The notes beneath the pieces were generated by a model that searched no databases, was not told the origin of the DNA, and saw only the letters and a program-made list of their open reading frames with translations. Positions 27,334 to 36,818 of a stretch of 64,000 bases of DNA are shown here, piece after piece. The first letter of the stretch is position 1; each line of letters begins with the position of its first letter. Made by a program: the position numbers and the translations under genes. Source of the DNA: Flavobacteriaceae bacterium (GTDB lineage Bacteria; Bacteroidota; Bacteroidia; Flavobacteriales; Flavobacteriaceae); the NCBI GenBank assembly GCA_013001285.1, contig JABDMU010000044.1, forward strand, positions 124,001 to 188,000. The letters run 5' to 3'.

Positions 27334-28203
27334 TTATTCGAAATCAATAAATGTTGTTGGATCAACCGGGTAGCCGTTGCTCCATATTTCAAAATGTAAA
27401 TGCGGTCCAGTAGTCAATTCTCCTGTATTCCCGGAAATGGCAATAACCTCTCCTGCTTTTACAAGATCACCTTGTTCTTTCGTTAATGAAGCGTTATGCT
27501 TGTAAACAGAAAGCAGTCCGTCACTATGTTCTAACAAAATTACGTAACCGGTTTGTGAAGTCCATTCTGCAAAAATAACTGTTCCATCAGCTGTTGCCTT
27601 AACTGGTGTGTCCTTAGGCACCACAAGATCTACGGCAAAATGTTTTGATCCTGGATCATAGGTCTGACTCAAGGTGCCAGTTACTGGAGGAAAAAGCACG
27701 AAGTTTACTTTAGATGTCGCAGATTCAAAAAGACTATACTTGTCTTCTTTATCTACTTTTTCTCTTAACAACAAATCTTCTTTAGAAGGTGATAAACTTA
27801 ATTCGCTTAGGTCTTTTTCGGCAGCATCAATAATAGAATCCTTATTAAATTCAACCATGCTCACATCTCCTGAAAGCACACGTTTGATCGATTCATAATA
27901 GCGTTCGTTCATTGCTAATACGCGTTGCAGTGAATCGGTTTTAAAATTCAATTCGGTGGCTTGCTTTTTTAATGCCGTTGACGAATAGCCTGGGATGTAT
28001 TCTTTTAAAGTTGTAAATGAAATTAAAAGAATAGTCCCTACAATTAAGAATATAGCGGTAAGCGATCCTAGAACAAATACATTTAATCGCGTTAATTTAA
28101 TAGCGAAGCGCTCTTCAAAAGTGTCTTCATTCAATATTACCAGGCGGTATTTATGAAGTAACTTTCTAGCAAATTTCTTTTTCTCTTTCTTTCGTGCTGT
28201 CAT
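27334..28203 (-). CDS. M23 family metallopeptidase, membrane anchored
   Basis: A 289-residue protein with a short cytosolic tail, one transmembrane helix (about 44-68), a coiled region and a C-terminal LytM domain. Zinc ligands are visible in HFAVDLVVPKDTPV (HxxxD) and GPHLHFEIWSNG (HxH). It should cleave peptidoglycan cross-link peptides or activate amidases in the periplasm. It is divergent to tatA and probably heads a transcript through GH3. Confidence 0.92.
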   Translation of the reverse strand: MTARKKEKKKFARKLLHKYRLVILNEDTFEERFAIKLTRLNVFVLGSLTAIFLIVGTILLISFTTLKEYIPGYSSTALKKQATELNFKTDSLQRVLAMNERYYESIKRVLSGDVSMVEFNKDSIIDAAEKDLSELSLSPSKEDLLLREKVDKEDKYSLFESATSKVNFVLFPPVTGTLSQTYDPGSKHFAVDLVVPKDTPVKATADGTVIFAEWTSQTGYVILLEHSDGLLSVYKHNASLTKEQGDLVKAGEVIAISGNTGELTTGPHLHFEIWSNGYPVDPTTFIDFE

Positions 28204-28315
28204 AAGGCTATAAAATTAACTAAAATCGAATCGATTTTTTATAAATACTAAAGTTTTCTGATAAACGCTTTTTTTCAAGTTTAATTATTAACTTTGTAAG
28301 CTAAACGAAATACCT

Positions 28316-28504
28316 ATGATTTTTTCAAACATATTTTTGGCTCTTGGACCATGGCAAATCGTTCTTATTGTAGTGGTTGTGCTCTTGTTATTTGGAGGAA
28401 AGAAAATTCCTGAATTAATGCGTGGGCTTGGTAGTGGCATCAAGGAATTCAAGGATGCCAGTAAAGAAGATGACACTCTGGAAAAAACAGATAAACAAGA
28501 TTAA
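28316..28504 (+). CDS. tatA: Sec-independent translocase TatA/TatE
   Basis: A 62-residue protein with an N-terminal membrane helix containing [19 protein letters not shown], the conserved [14 protein letters not shown] hinge and an amphipathic helix, then an acidic tail. It forms the pore component of the twin-arginine pathway. A TAnnTTTG match (TAACTTTG, 28289-28296) lies 20 bp before the ATG. It is transcribed alone and followed by a strong terminator. Confidence 0.95.
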   Translation: MIFSNIFLALGPWQIVLIVVVVLLLFGGKKIPELMRGLGSGIKEFKDASKEDDTLEKTDKQD

Positions 28505-28525
28505 ATTGAATCTATTTAAAATATG

Positions 28526-28554
28526 AACCAACGCTGAAGCGTTGGTTTTTTTTT
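28526..28554 (+). terminator. Rho-independent terminator of tatA
   Basis: A perfect 9-bp stem AACCAACGC/GCGTTGGTT with a TGAA tetraloop is followed by a run of at least seven T. The other strand lacks a matching U-tract, so it serves tatA only. Confidence 0.92.
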
Positions 28555-29524
28555 ATCTGATCTTTAAGGATTGAATGATCGCTTCCAATTCAAACATATG
28601 ATCTCTTTTTTCAACAGAAGGCGCAAACGTAAATCCTTCTGCCACTATTAGTCTGTTGTTGATCTCGTCCTTAATAATATAATTGATGAATGGTCCGGCC
28701 ATAAAGGCGTTCTCAACTTCCCATGTGCTTTTAGTAAGTAATGCTGGTTTATTGTCAATAATGGTCTTTGTTAAAAAGGGGGTATAGGAAGCTTCTGTGA
28801 TCATATAGGATCCATCAACTGGTCCTGGAATATAGGCTTTGCCAATTGAATCTCTCATTTTAATAATATCATTGATGGCGTTTTCCCCTTCAGAAATTGA
28901 TCCCCATGGCATCTCATATACCATGAGGTTCATGGTGCCTGTTTTGATGTCTTTGCGTATCCAATAAAAATTATCTGTTTCTTTCGCTATTCTATATACA
29001 GAAGGAAAATTCATCGTTATGCCAAGCTTTTCTTCAAGAGAATTGTTCTTATGAAGACTTATCCTAATTCGTCTTTGCTTTTCCTTGAGTTCTGCATTCT
29101 TAAACGCCGAAACAATTCGCTTTGCATTTTCATTTATTTCATTTATGATCTCTTCGGAAGAATTTCCAGTTACCAAAATTAAAACTTGAGGCTTTGCATA
29201 CACATCTTTTAAAAATTTGGTGCCGGCTTCTTTTCCTGTTTCAACTTTAAACACGGTTCTGTTCTTTGTTGCAAAATCCGTAAAAACCTGTGGTGGCATT
29301 TGGCGCATAGTGAAAAGCGGTTCTTCCTGTGGAAGACCATAAATTGGTGCCGCTAAAACAGATCTTGCTGCCTCACCTACGCTTCCTTCCCATAATTCGT
29401 TATCAATAACAACCGATAAGCTATTGATGTTACCTGAAGAGCTGGAAAGCATTCGTGAGCCATTTGTAGGTTCGCAGGCATAGAAAAGAATAAGGGCTAT
29501 TGCTATTGCAAGAGAATTTTTCAT
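28553..29524 (-). CDS. DUF4837 family lipoprotein
   Basis: A 323-residue Bacteroidota-specific lipoprotein (lipobox ILFYAC). The mature protein begins with a low-complexity Ser-rich stretch and then the conserved VVIDNELWEGSVGEAARSVL segment of DUF4837, with a second alpha/beta unit (IRKDIKTGTMNLMVYEMPW). Function is unknown; it is predicted to be envelope-attached. It follows the MltD-like gene by 23 bp, so a shared transcript is likely. Confidence 0.88.
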   Translation of the reverse strand: MKNSLAIAIALILFYACEPTNGSRMLSSSSGNINSLSVVIDNELWEGSVGEAARSVLAAPIYGLPQEEPLFTMRQMPPQVFTDFATKNRTVFKVETGKEAGTKFLKDVYAKPQVLILVTGNSSEEIINEINENAKRIVSAFKNAELKEKQRRIRISLHKNNSLEEKLGITMNFPSVYRIAKETDNFYWIRKDIKTGTMNLMVYEMPWGSISEGENAINDIIKMRDSIGKAYIPGPVDGSYMITEASYTPFLTKTIIDNKPALLTKSTWEVENAFMAGPFINYIIKDEINNRLIVAEGFTFAPSVEKRDHMFELEAIIQSLKIR

Positions 29525-29547
29525 AAGATCGATTTTTTTGTGTGCAT

Positions 29548-31095
29548 TTACTTTGAAACAACAAGAACCATTCCTGGTTTTAATTTACTACCACTAATAC
29601 CGTTCCAATCTCGAATATTTTGAATAGAAACTCCAGGAAATTTTTGTGATATGCTCCATAAAGAATCCCCTTTCTTCACCTCATATGTTTTAGCATTAGG
29701 ATTTACGGCGACTTTCTTTTTAGCCGGAGTTGAAGTTGAAGCTACTGTAGATGAGTTCCTTGGGTAAATCACTAGCCGCTGTCCAATTTTTAATTTATTA
29801 CTTCTCAGACCATTCCATTGCTTGATCTGACTTACCCTAACTCCATATTTTCGCGCAATCTTTCCAAGATAATCGCCTGATCGAACACGGTACTGCACTT
29901 TGGAGTCTGCATTAAACAATTTCGGCAATGGTTTCTCTTTGTTGTTGAATTCTTTAGAAGCGAAAGCGTATATTTTTTCTTCATTACTTACAAAGACACC
30001 TATGTGTTCTCTTGGTAATCTTAGCGTGTAATTTTCTTTTTCTATATAAGGAATCACATCAAGTTTATACGAAGGGTTTAAAAACTGAAGCTCTTCCATG
30101 TTGATCCCTGTCAATTCTGAAACCTGATCTAAGGAGATCATTGCCTTTACTCTAACCGTATCGGTTTCTATATAGGTGAATTGTGGTTTTTTAGACTGAA
30201 AGCCATGTTCTTCAGCATATTCAAAAATATAAGCGGTTGCTAAAAATGCCGGTAAATATCCAGCTGTTTCTCTTGGAAGGTTTGATCTAATATTCCAATA
30301 ATTCCTATAGCCGCCAGAACGTCTTATGGCCTTCGTAACATTTCCTGGTCCGGAATTATAGGCTGCCAAAGCAAGGTCCCAATCACCAAATATTCTATAT
30401 AAATTAGCTAAATATTTACAGGCCGCTTCGGTAGATTTAATCGGATCACTGCGTTCATCAACATAACTACTAACATCCAAACCAAATTGTTTTCCGGTAG
30501 GATACATAAATTGCCATAATCCGGTTGCACCAACCCTTGATTTTGCTCTTGGTTTTAAAGCAGATTCTACAATTGCCAAATACTTTAACTCAAGTGGTAT
30601 GTTGTGATTGTCTAATTCCTTCTCAAACATAGGGAAATAATAGGCGCTCAATCCCATGAGTCTTTCTAGAGAACCGCGGCGATTCTTTAAATAGCCTTTT
30701 ATGACACTTTCTAGCGAGGGGTTGTATTCGATATTAAATGGTGTTCTAGCATTTAATTCAGCCAATCTTTTTTTAAGTGTATCGGTAGGCAATTCTGGAT
30801 AGTATACCTCTTTATAGTCTAATTCTGTTACAAATTTATTGATCGTATCATAAAGCGAAGTGCTATACAATTCGTTTAGCCATTTCTGATCCAGCTCAGC
30901 AGCCAGCTTGTGATCTACCAGTTGCTTGGTCGAGCTGCTGTCTTTAACTGGTTCAACCACTTTAACTGATTGAGATCTCCCATCAATAAGCGTATCCTTT
31001 ATGGTTTTCTGAATAACCGGAATGCTATCTTGAGCTTGAGCAAACCCAAAATTCACGATACCTATAAGTAGTATGGCTTTAATAAATTTCATCAT
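29548..31095 (-). CDS. MltD-like lytic transglycosylase with two LysM domains
   Basis: A 515-residue secreted protein. After a signal peptide (about 1-21) comes an SLT domain (about 150-290) with catalytic Glu in IVESALKPRAKSRVGATGLW and the AAYNSGPGNV motif. It ends with two LysM repeats (RSGDYLGKIARKYGV, about 400-445, and KKGDSLWSISQKF, about 468-514) separated by a Ser/Lys linker. It cleaves peptidoglycan strands. Two adjacent ATG codons are possible starts (31095 and 31092). Confidence 0.93.
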   Translation of the reverse strand: MMKFIKAILLIGIVNFGFAQAQDSIPVIQKTIKDTLIDGRSQSVKVVEPVKDSSSTKQLVDHKLAAELDQKWLNELYSTSLYDTINKFVTELDYKEVYYPELPTDTLKKRLAELNARTPFNIEYNPSLESVIKGYLKNRRGSLERLMGLSAYYFPMFEKELDNHNIPLELKYLAIVESALKPRAKSRVGATGLWQFMYPTGKQFGLDVSSYVDERSDPIKSTEAACKYLANLYRIFGDWDLALAAYNSGPGNVTKAIRRSGGYRNYWNIRSNLPRETAGYLPAFLATAYIFEYAEEHGFQSKKPQFTYIETDTVRVKAMISLDQVSELTGINMEELQFLNPSYKLDVIPYIEKENYTLRLPREHIGVFVSNEEKIYAFASKEFNNKEKPLPKLFNADSKVQYRVRSGDYLGKIARKYGVRVSQIKQWNGLRSNKLKIGQRLVIYPRNSSTVASTSTPAKKKVAVNPNAKTYEVKKGDSLWSISQKFPGVSIQNIRDWNGISGSKLKPGMVLVVSK

Positions 31096-31167
31096 AACAT
31101 CTGTTCAGTGGAACGCAATTCTGGCTAAAATCGTATTTTTTAATCTAATTTGAAAACAATTTAACAG

Positions 31168-32361
31168 CTAATCTTCGTCAAGAATTGCGGCAATACCAGG
31201 TAGTGTCTTGCCTTCAAGGCTTTCTAACATAGCGCCTCCCCCTGTACTCACATAGCTTACTTTATCTTCAAATCCGAACTGCTTAACGGCTGCTACGGAG
31301 TCGCCGCCACCAACTAAAGAAAAGCTTCCGTTTTTGGTTGCATTGGCTATAGCTTCGCCTATGGCTATTGTGCCTTTCGAAAAAGGCGGCATTTCAAATA
31401 CCCCTAGTGGTCCGTTCCACAGAATGGTTTTTGAACCCTCAATAACTTTAGCAAACAATTCGTTAGTTTCTGGACCAACATCCAATCCCATCCACCCATC
31501 TGGGATGTCGTTAATGCTGACTGTTTTGGTATTAGCGGTCTCCGAAAAAGCATCTGCCGCTATGGCATCTAATGGAAGATGTACATCAACATTTTTCTCC
31601 TTCGCTAACTCTAATATCTCCAAGGCAAGTGTTTGTTTATCCTCTTCAACCAATGAGTCTCCTATAGAACCGCCCAATGCTTTAATAAAAGTAAAGGTCA
31701 TGCCTCCACCAATGATCAAATGGTCAATTTTATCTAAAATATTATCAATAATCGTTATTTTTGACGAGACTTTGGCGCCTCCAAGTATGGCTGTAATAGG
31801 TCGCTCTCCAGTTTCCATTACTTTTTTAATGCTTTCAATCTCTTTGGAAAGTAAGGCTCCGAAACATTTATTGTCTGGGAAAAACTGTGCTATAGTTGTA
31901 GTAGACGCATGTGCTCTATGCGCTGTACCAAAGGCGTCATTGACGTATATATCGCCCAATTTTGAAAGTGCCTTAGCAAATTCAAAATCTCCTGACTTTT
32001 CTTCTTCGTGAAAACGCAAATTCTCCAATATTAAAATATGTCCCGGTTTCAATGCCTGAGATGCCGCTTCGGCTTCTTCTCCAATACAATCTGGAACGTA
32101 CTTCACCTCAACGCCAAATGCATCTTCAACAGGGTTAACTAAATGTTTTAATGAATAGCGTTCTTCAATACCATTGGGTCTGCCTAAATGCGACATTAAA
32201 ATACAGCTGCCTCCATCTTCAAGAATCTTTATGATTGTTGGTTTGGCAGCTTCTATTCTTGTGGTATCGGTAACCTCAAAATTCTCATTAAGTGGTACAT
32301 TAAAATCCACTCTGATGAGTGCTTTTTTATTTTTAAAATTTATATCAAATAGTGATTTCAT
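31168..32361 (-). CDS. pgk: Phosphoglycerate kinase
   Basis: A 397-residue glycolytic enzyme with the signature RVDFNVPLNENFEVTDTTRI near the N-terminus, LMSHLGRPNG, LENLRFHEEE and the C-terminal SLVGGGDSVAAVKQFG nucleotide-binding motif. It transfers phosphate from 1,3-bisphosphoglycerate to ADP. It begins 6 bp after the surface-protein gene upstream, an unusual partner, so part of its expression may come from that transcript. Confidence 0.98.
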   Translation of the reverse strand: MKSLFDINFKNKKALIRVDFNVPLNENFEVTDTTRIEAAKPTIIKILEDGGSCILMSHLGRPNGIEERYSLKHLVNPVEDAFGVEVKYVPDCIGEEAEAASQALKPGHILILENLRFHEEEKSGDFEFAKALSKLGDIYVNDAFGTAHRAHASTTTIAQFFPDNKCFGALLSKEIESIKKVMETGERPITAILGGAKVSSKITIIDNILDKIDHLIIGGGMTFTFIKALGGSIGDSLVEEDKQTLALEILELAKEKNVDVHLPLDAIAADAFSETANTKTVSINDIPDGWMGLDVGPETNELFAKVIEGSKTILWNGPLGVFEMPPFSKGTIAIGEAIANATKNGSFSLVGGGDSVAAVKQFGFEDKVSYVSTGGGAMLESLEGKTLPGIAAILDED

Positions 32362-32367
32362 GCAATG

Positions 32368-33855
32368 TTATTTCATATTTATTTTATAGACCCAAATGTC
32401 TTTAAATATTTCTAAGTTTTCTAATTCCTGATGTTTTTTGTAAACTTCATGGAGGCTTTCATTATTATATACCGAAACATAATGCCAGCGATTTTTAGGA
32501 TTCATGAAAGTCGTTGGCGTATACCCCTTGGTTTTAAGAAATTCTTCCCATTTAACAGCGTTGCTGCTTCGAGAAAAAACGTTTGTAATTAAATAGTAAC
32601 CTTTGCCTATCTGGGGAATTTTAAGGTCAACTTTTTTCAGCTCGGTTTCCATTTCGCTCTCAGAAATAACGGTTTCTGTTGTCTCTGTTTTCGTTATGTC
32701 TGTTGCGCTCTCCTCTTCATCAATCGAAACTTCTTCTGGAGTCACTGCCAAAACAGGTTCGGGCTCAACAAACTCTTCGCCTAATTCAACACTAAATGCC
32801 GTAAAAAAGAGATAAAACCTGTCGGCATGTGTTCCGAGTCTCAATGACGTTTCTGTTTGATTGTTTTGCAATGCGCTTCTGGGAATTTGCATTTGAAGCA
32901 GATCGAATCCTAAAGTGTTTGTGCTATTAGGTTTCCGGTCTGTAAAAAACGAATTGTTGATACTAATTTTGCTGTTGAAGAAATTCTTTGGTGAACGCAA
33001 GGAATTCTTTAATGGAATATAAGCACCATCTGAAGGTCTTTTGATTTCACACTGATCTCTTGATAATTTACTGTCTCCTTCGAGGGTTGCAACAAAAATT
33101 GAGCTGTCTATAAGGCCTTTGGCTTTAGATTTAAAACCATCAAACTTGAATTCAACAGCATTATCATTCAACCCAGCAAAACCATGATACGACGTGATAT
33201 ATTTCTCGGGTTTTTCTTCGGTTTCATAAACAATAAATAAGAACCATCCCGCAGCGCTTCCACCTGAAGCGTAGCCTTGAGTTGCTCGAATATTAGCAAC
33301 TGTATATTCACCGTTTAACACATTGCCCTGCATCTCTGAGGTTACATCGGCAAAGCAGATATAAGGTGCGCTTAATAAATACGTTTCGTTGCCATAACCA
33401 TCAAAAATAAGGTTGCCTGTAATCGATTTATACTTAGAATTTGGACGCTTGAACTTTATGGTATTAAAATCATCTTGCCTCGTATCGTTGCCTTCATAGT
33501 ATACTTCTTCGCCTCGTTCTTTTATGACGCCACGATCATAGGGGTATACCCCAGCCCAGTAAAGTGTTGCTTTTTTAACTTTTGCATCTTTAAATGGAAT
33601 ATTTAACGTGGCTGAACTCGAACTGAATGTAGATCCATCTCTGTCAATATCTACATAAACCATTTTAATTTGATCATTGATCAAAGAGAAGTCGTTATAG
33701 GGTCTTTTTTCATGTTTGCTTACGCTATTATTTCCAATAACGGTTGCATCGCCTTTTATATAGAACTCAAGATTTTTGCTAAACTGAGTTTGCTCCTGAG
33801 CAGCGATATTTAAGGTGATTAGAAGGCAAACAATGGCGTGAATTTTAGTATACAT
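32368..33855 (-). CDS. Secreted protein with DUF3344-like beta domain and SPOR-like C-terminus
   Basis: A 495-residue secreted protein (signal peptide ending near AAQ). It carries a beta-sandwich region (about 40-355) with VKKATLYWAG and GYASGGSAAGWFLFIVYE, as in large Bacteroidota surface proteins. A Thr/Glu-rich linker (about 365-410) follows, then a compact C-terminal domain (IGKGYYLITNVFSRSSNAVK to YVSVYNNESLHE) resembling SPOR peptidoglycan-binding repeats. No type IX sorting signal is visible. The ATG at 33855 is chosen over an in-frame TTG three bases upstream. Confidence 0.65.
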   Translation of the reverse strand: MYTKIHAIVCLLITLNIAAQEQTQFSKNLEFYIKGDATVIGNNSVSKHEKRPYNDFSLINDQIKMVYVDIDRDGSTFSSSSATLNIPFKDAKVKKATLYWAGVYPYDRGVIKERGEEVYYEGNDTRQDDFNTIKFKRPNSKYKSITGNLIFDGYGNETYLLSAPYICFADVTSEMQGNVLNGEYTVANIRATQGYASGGSAAGWFLFIVYETEEKPEKYITSYHGFAGLNDNAVEFKFDGFKSKAKGLIDSSIFVATLEGDSKLSRDQCEIKRPSDGAYIPLKNSLRSPKNFFNSKISINNSFFTDRKPNSTNTLGFDLLQMQIPRSALQNNQTETSLRLGTHADRFYLFFTAFSVELGEEFVEPEPVLAVTPEEVSIDEEESATDITKTETTETVISESEMETELKKVDLKIPQIGKGYYLITNVFSRSSNAVKWEEFLKTKGYTPTTFMNPKNRWHYVSVYNNESLHEVYKKHQELENLEIFKDIWVYKINMK

Positions 33856-33941
33856 CAAGAATAGGTGCTTTTGTTTGGGTTTAATGCAAATATAATTTAT
33901 TCCTTTTAGAGTTAGGAATTGAATTCTGTTATCTTTGTTGC

Positions 33942-35096
33942 ATGCTATTTTCAGAAGTTTTAGGACAGGTTCATTTAAAAAAACATCTCACGCATAGTGT
34001 GGATAATGGGCGTATCCCTCATGCTCAGTTATTTGTTGGTCCTGAAGGATCTGGCACGCTGCCCATGGCAATTGCCTACGCACAATATGTCCTGTGTAAC
34101 AACGCCAATGGAGAAAACAATAATGGCAATGAAGCCTGTAACTTAAAATTTGATCATTTTTCACATCCTGACCTACATTTTGTTTATCCTGTAGCTACAA
34201 ATGAAAGTGTGAAAAGCCGTCCTATTTCTAAGCTTTTTTTTGAAGATTGGCGGAAATTATTAAAGGAGCAGCCTTATTGTAATTTGTTTGATTGGTACAA
34301 ACAATTGGGTGTCGACAATAAACAGGGGCAAATTGGTGTTGATGAAGCGCATGATATTGTTAAATCTCTCTCATTAAAAGCCTATGAAGGTGGATTTAAG
34401 GTTATGATCATTTGGATGGCTGATAAAATGAACACCTCTTGTGCAAATAAACTTTTAAAGCTCATTGAAGAACCACCAAATAAAACCGTTTTTATTTTAA
34501 TTACAGAAGACGAGGAAGCCGTGATCTCTACTATAAAGTCCAGGTGTCAGATTTTACATTTTCCACCGTTATCAGAAGATGTTGTAAAACAAGCCTTACT
34601 CGATAAGTTTGGCCTAGACGAAACGGTCGCTTCTAAAATTGCGCATCAAGCCAATGGTAATTATAATAAAGCGGCTGATCTTGTTTACCAGGACAGTGAA
34701 GATCTTCAATTTGAAAGCTGGTTTGTTTTCTGGATCAGAAGTGCATTCAAAGCAAAAGGAAATAAAGCAGGGATTCATGATCTCATTTCCTGGAGCGAAG
34801 AAATTTCAAGAACCGGTAGAGAAACTCAAAAACAATTTCTGCATTTTTGTCTTGACTTTTTTAGGCAAGCCATGTTGCTAAATTATAATGTCGATGGTCT
34901 TGTATTTATGGAGCCGAAAACAGAGGGGTTTGAACTCAGTAAATTTGCGCCTTTCATTCATGAAAACAATATCCGGGATATTAGCGATGAATTGCAAGAT
35001 GCCATTTATCATATTGAACGTAATGGGAATTCGAAGATCATTCTAACAGATCTTTCTATTAAACTAACCCGACTCCTACATAAAAAATCGGCCTAG
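33942..35096 (+). CDS. holB: DNA polymerase III delta-prime subunit
   Basis: A 384-residue clamp-loader protein. It has HLTHSVDNGRIPHAQLFVGP, a degenerate P-loop (GPEGSGTLPMA, no Lys, as usual for delta-prime), the CxxxxxC-like zinc module region, MNTSCANKLLKLIEEPP and the sensor STIKSRCQ. It forms part of the replisome clamp loader. The stop is 2 bp before the lipid-kinase gene. Confidence 0.93.
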   Translation: MLFSEVLGQVHLKKHLTHSVDNGRIPHAQLFVGPEGSGTLPMAIAYAQYVLCNNANGENNNGNEACNLKFDHFSHPDLHFVYPVATNESVKSRPISKLFFEDWRKLLKEQPYCNLFDWYKQLGVDNKQGQIGVDEAHDIVKSLSLKAYEGGFKVMIIWMADKMNTSCANKLLKLIEEPPNKTVFILITEDEEAVISTIKSRCQILHFPPLSEDVVKQALLDKFGLDETVASKIAHQANGNYNKAADLVYQDSEDLQFESWFVFWIRSAFKAKGNKAGIHDLISWSEEISRTGRETQKQFLHFCLDFFRQAMLLNYNVDGLVFMEPKTEGFELSKFAPFIHENNIRDISDELQDAIYHIERNGNSKIILTDLSIKLTRLLHKKSA

Positions 35097-35098
35097 TC

Positions 35099-36022
35099 AT
35101 GGCGTCTAAAACTAAATGGCTCGTCATCATTAATCCAACCTCTGGCAATGGTTCTAGCAAAAAAAAGTGGCCCGAGATTCAAAGACTACTCCAAGTACAT
35201 GGATTTGATTACGACCATGTCTTTACATCATATCCCAATCACAGCATCCTATTAACCCAAACAGCTGTTAATCAGGGGTATACTAGGATTATTTGTGTGG
35301 GAGGAGATGGAACAATTCATAATATTGTTAATGGCATCATGTCGCAAACCGCAAGTGATATCAGTAAGGTTACACTAGGTGTAATTCCTATTGGAACAGG
35401 CAACGATTGGGTGAAAACGCATGGCATTTCAAAAGACATATCAAAGGCAATTGAAACCATTAAAAAAGGCAGAACATCAATTCAAGATGTCGGAAAAATA
35501 GATTTAGATGTTCAGGGCACAGGTCCGATTTACTTTAATAATTTGGCAGGAATTGGCTTTGATGCTTTTGTGGTAAAAAAGGTGAAAGCTTATAAACATT
35601 TAGGCGCGATTGCTTATTTTCTGGGTGCGATTATTGGGTTGTTTAATTTTAAAATTTTTAAAGCATGGATTCGTTTTAATTCGGAAGAAAGAGAGGTCAA
35701 TGCCTTAATGATACTAATTGGTTTGTGTCAATATTCTGGAGGTGGGATGCAGCTCACAGAATCTCCAGATCCCAGCGATGGTCTTTTCGATCTTAGTATC
35801 ACAAACAATTTTGGGCGTTTTGATGTGTTAAGAAATATGGTGAATTTGTTTAATGGAAAGGTCACTTCGTCTCAAAAAATTGAAACAGTAAAAACAAAAG
35901 AAATCGAAGTCAAGGTTGATGCGCCAAAGCCCTATATTCAGGCTGATGGGGAACTCATTGGACGTGGAAATTTTAAAGTGACTATTATTCCAAAAGCGCT
36001 TCGTTTCTATTCAGAAAACTAA
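35099..36022 (+). CDS. Diacylglycerol/lipid kinase (YegS-like)
   Basis: A 307-residue DAGK_cat protein with INPTSGNGSSKKKW, the nucleotide-binding GGDGTIHNIVNG, IGVIPIGTGNDW-type motif and the late FDLSITNNFGRF and QADGELIGRG segments. It phosphorylates a lipid alcohol or sphingolipid-like base at the membrane; the substrate cannot be read from sequence. It is co-transcribed with holB and followed by a bidirectional terminator. Confidence 0.93.
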   Translation: MASKTKWLVIINPTSGNGSSKKKWPEIQRLLQVHGFDYDHVFTSYPNHSILLTQTAVNQGYTRIICVGGDGTIHNIVNGIMSQTASDISKVTLGVIPIGTGNDWVKTHGISKDISKAIETIKKGRTSIQDVGKIDLDVQGTGPIYFNNLAGIGFDAFVVKKVKAYKHLGAIAYFLGAIIGLFNFKIFKAWIRFNSEEREVNALMILIGLCQYSGGGMQLTESPDPSDGLFDLSITNNFGRFDVLRNMVNLFNGKVTSSQKIETVKTKEIEVKVDAPKPYIQADGELIGRGNFKVTIIPKALRFYSEN

Positions 36023-36050
36023 AATTGCCAGACTTTATCTGGCAATTTTT
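36021..36050. terminator. Bidirectional terminator between lipid kinase and ompH
   Basis: A perfect 12-bp stem AAAATTGCCAGA/TCTGGCAATTTT with a CTTTA loop has A- and T-rich flanks in both directions, between two converging genes. Confidence 0.93.
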
Positions 36051-36073
36051 AAATGTTGTTATTTAAGATTAGT

Positions 36074-36592
36074 CTATTCTTTTTTAAAATCCTCGTTCAA
36101 GGCTTTAATAATTTCATCTGTTAAATCATTTTCCTCGGTACCATACATCACACTGCTAGACGCATTTGAGGTTCCTAAGATAAATGTGTAGCCATTTTTA
36201 GAACCATAATCTTTTACAAAGGCCTTTACTTTTGCAATTACAGAATCGATCTCTGTGCCAAATGCTTGCTGTATTTGTTGTTGTTCGAATTGAATTTGTT
36301 GTTGAAGCAGCTGTTGCTTTTGCCCTAACTCTTCATACTTCGCTTGTGCTTTTGAAGCAGACATGGTTTTTGATTTCACCTGGAAATCCTGAGCCTCTAA
36401 TTGAAAAGCTTGGCCAATACTATCAGTGCGTTTAGTAAAAGCATCTTCTTTTATTTTATATTTTGCTTCAATGTCTATTTTCTCTTGATACTCATTGATC
36501 ACTTTTCCATTATCGATGAATCCAATTTTTTGTTGTTGCTGACACGCCGCTAAAAACAGCGCCATCAAAATGATTAAACTAAGGTTCTTCAT
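36074..36592 (-). CDS. OmpH/Skp-family lipoprotein
   Basis: A 172-residue protein with a lipoprotein signal (FLAAC) followed by an OmpH (Skp) domain: KIGFIDNGKVINEYQE near the mature N-terminus, a long Gln-rich coiled coil (about 60-125) and a C-terminal strand region. Skp proteins chaperone outer-membrane proteins in the periplasm. Lipidation and Q-richness are common in Bacteroidota members. A minus-strand TATTTTTG (36616-36623) could be its -7 element. Confidence 0.88.
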   Translation of the reverse strand: MKNLSLIILMALFLAACQQQQKIGFIDNGKVINEYQEKIDIEAKYKIKEDAFTKRTDSIGQAFQLEAQDFQVKSKTMSASKAQAKYEELGQKQQLLQQQIQFEQQQIQQAFGTEIDSVIAKVKAFVKDYGSKNGYTFILGTSNASSSVMYGTEENDLTDEIIKALNEDFKKE

Positions 36593-36818
36593 AATTCATA
36601 TTTTTTATATCAGCGCAAAAATAAAAAAGTAATCAAGATTATTGTAAAATATTCACATTTTAAATAAATAAAGAAAATCTATTGTGCGGCTAATCGATTA
36701 TTATTAAAATTTATAGAAAATGGACTTAAATAAAGCGATTTAAGAGCTGTTTCTTTATCGCTAATACAAAGTGTCGTTTCTTGAGCAGAAGCTGATCTCT
36801 GTATGATTAAAATCAAAA

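Noticed and set aside
31334-32011. Long plus-strand open frame opposite pgk (225 codons)
   Set aside because: It is antisense to the highly conserved pgk gene, and its translation resembles no known protein family.
33998-34006. Perfect DnaA-box word on the other strand (TGTGGATAA)
   Set aside because: It lies within holB coding sequence, isolated, without an AT-rich unwinding region.
36593-36818. 226-bp AT-rich gap tested as an alternative origin
   Set aside because: It holds only one near match to a DnaA box and lies between same-strand genes; no gene or RNA was recognised in it.
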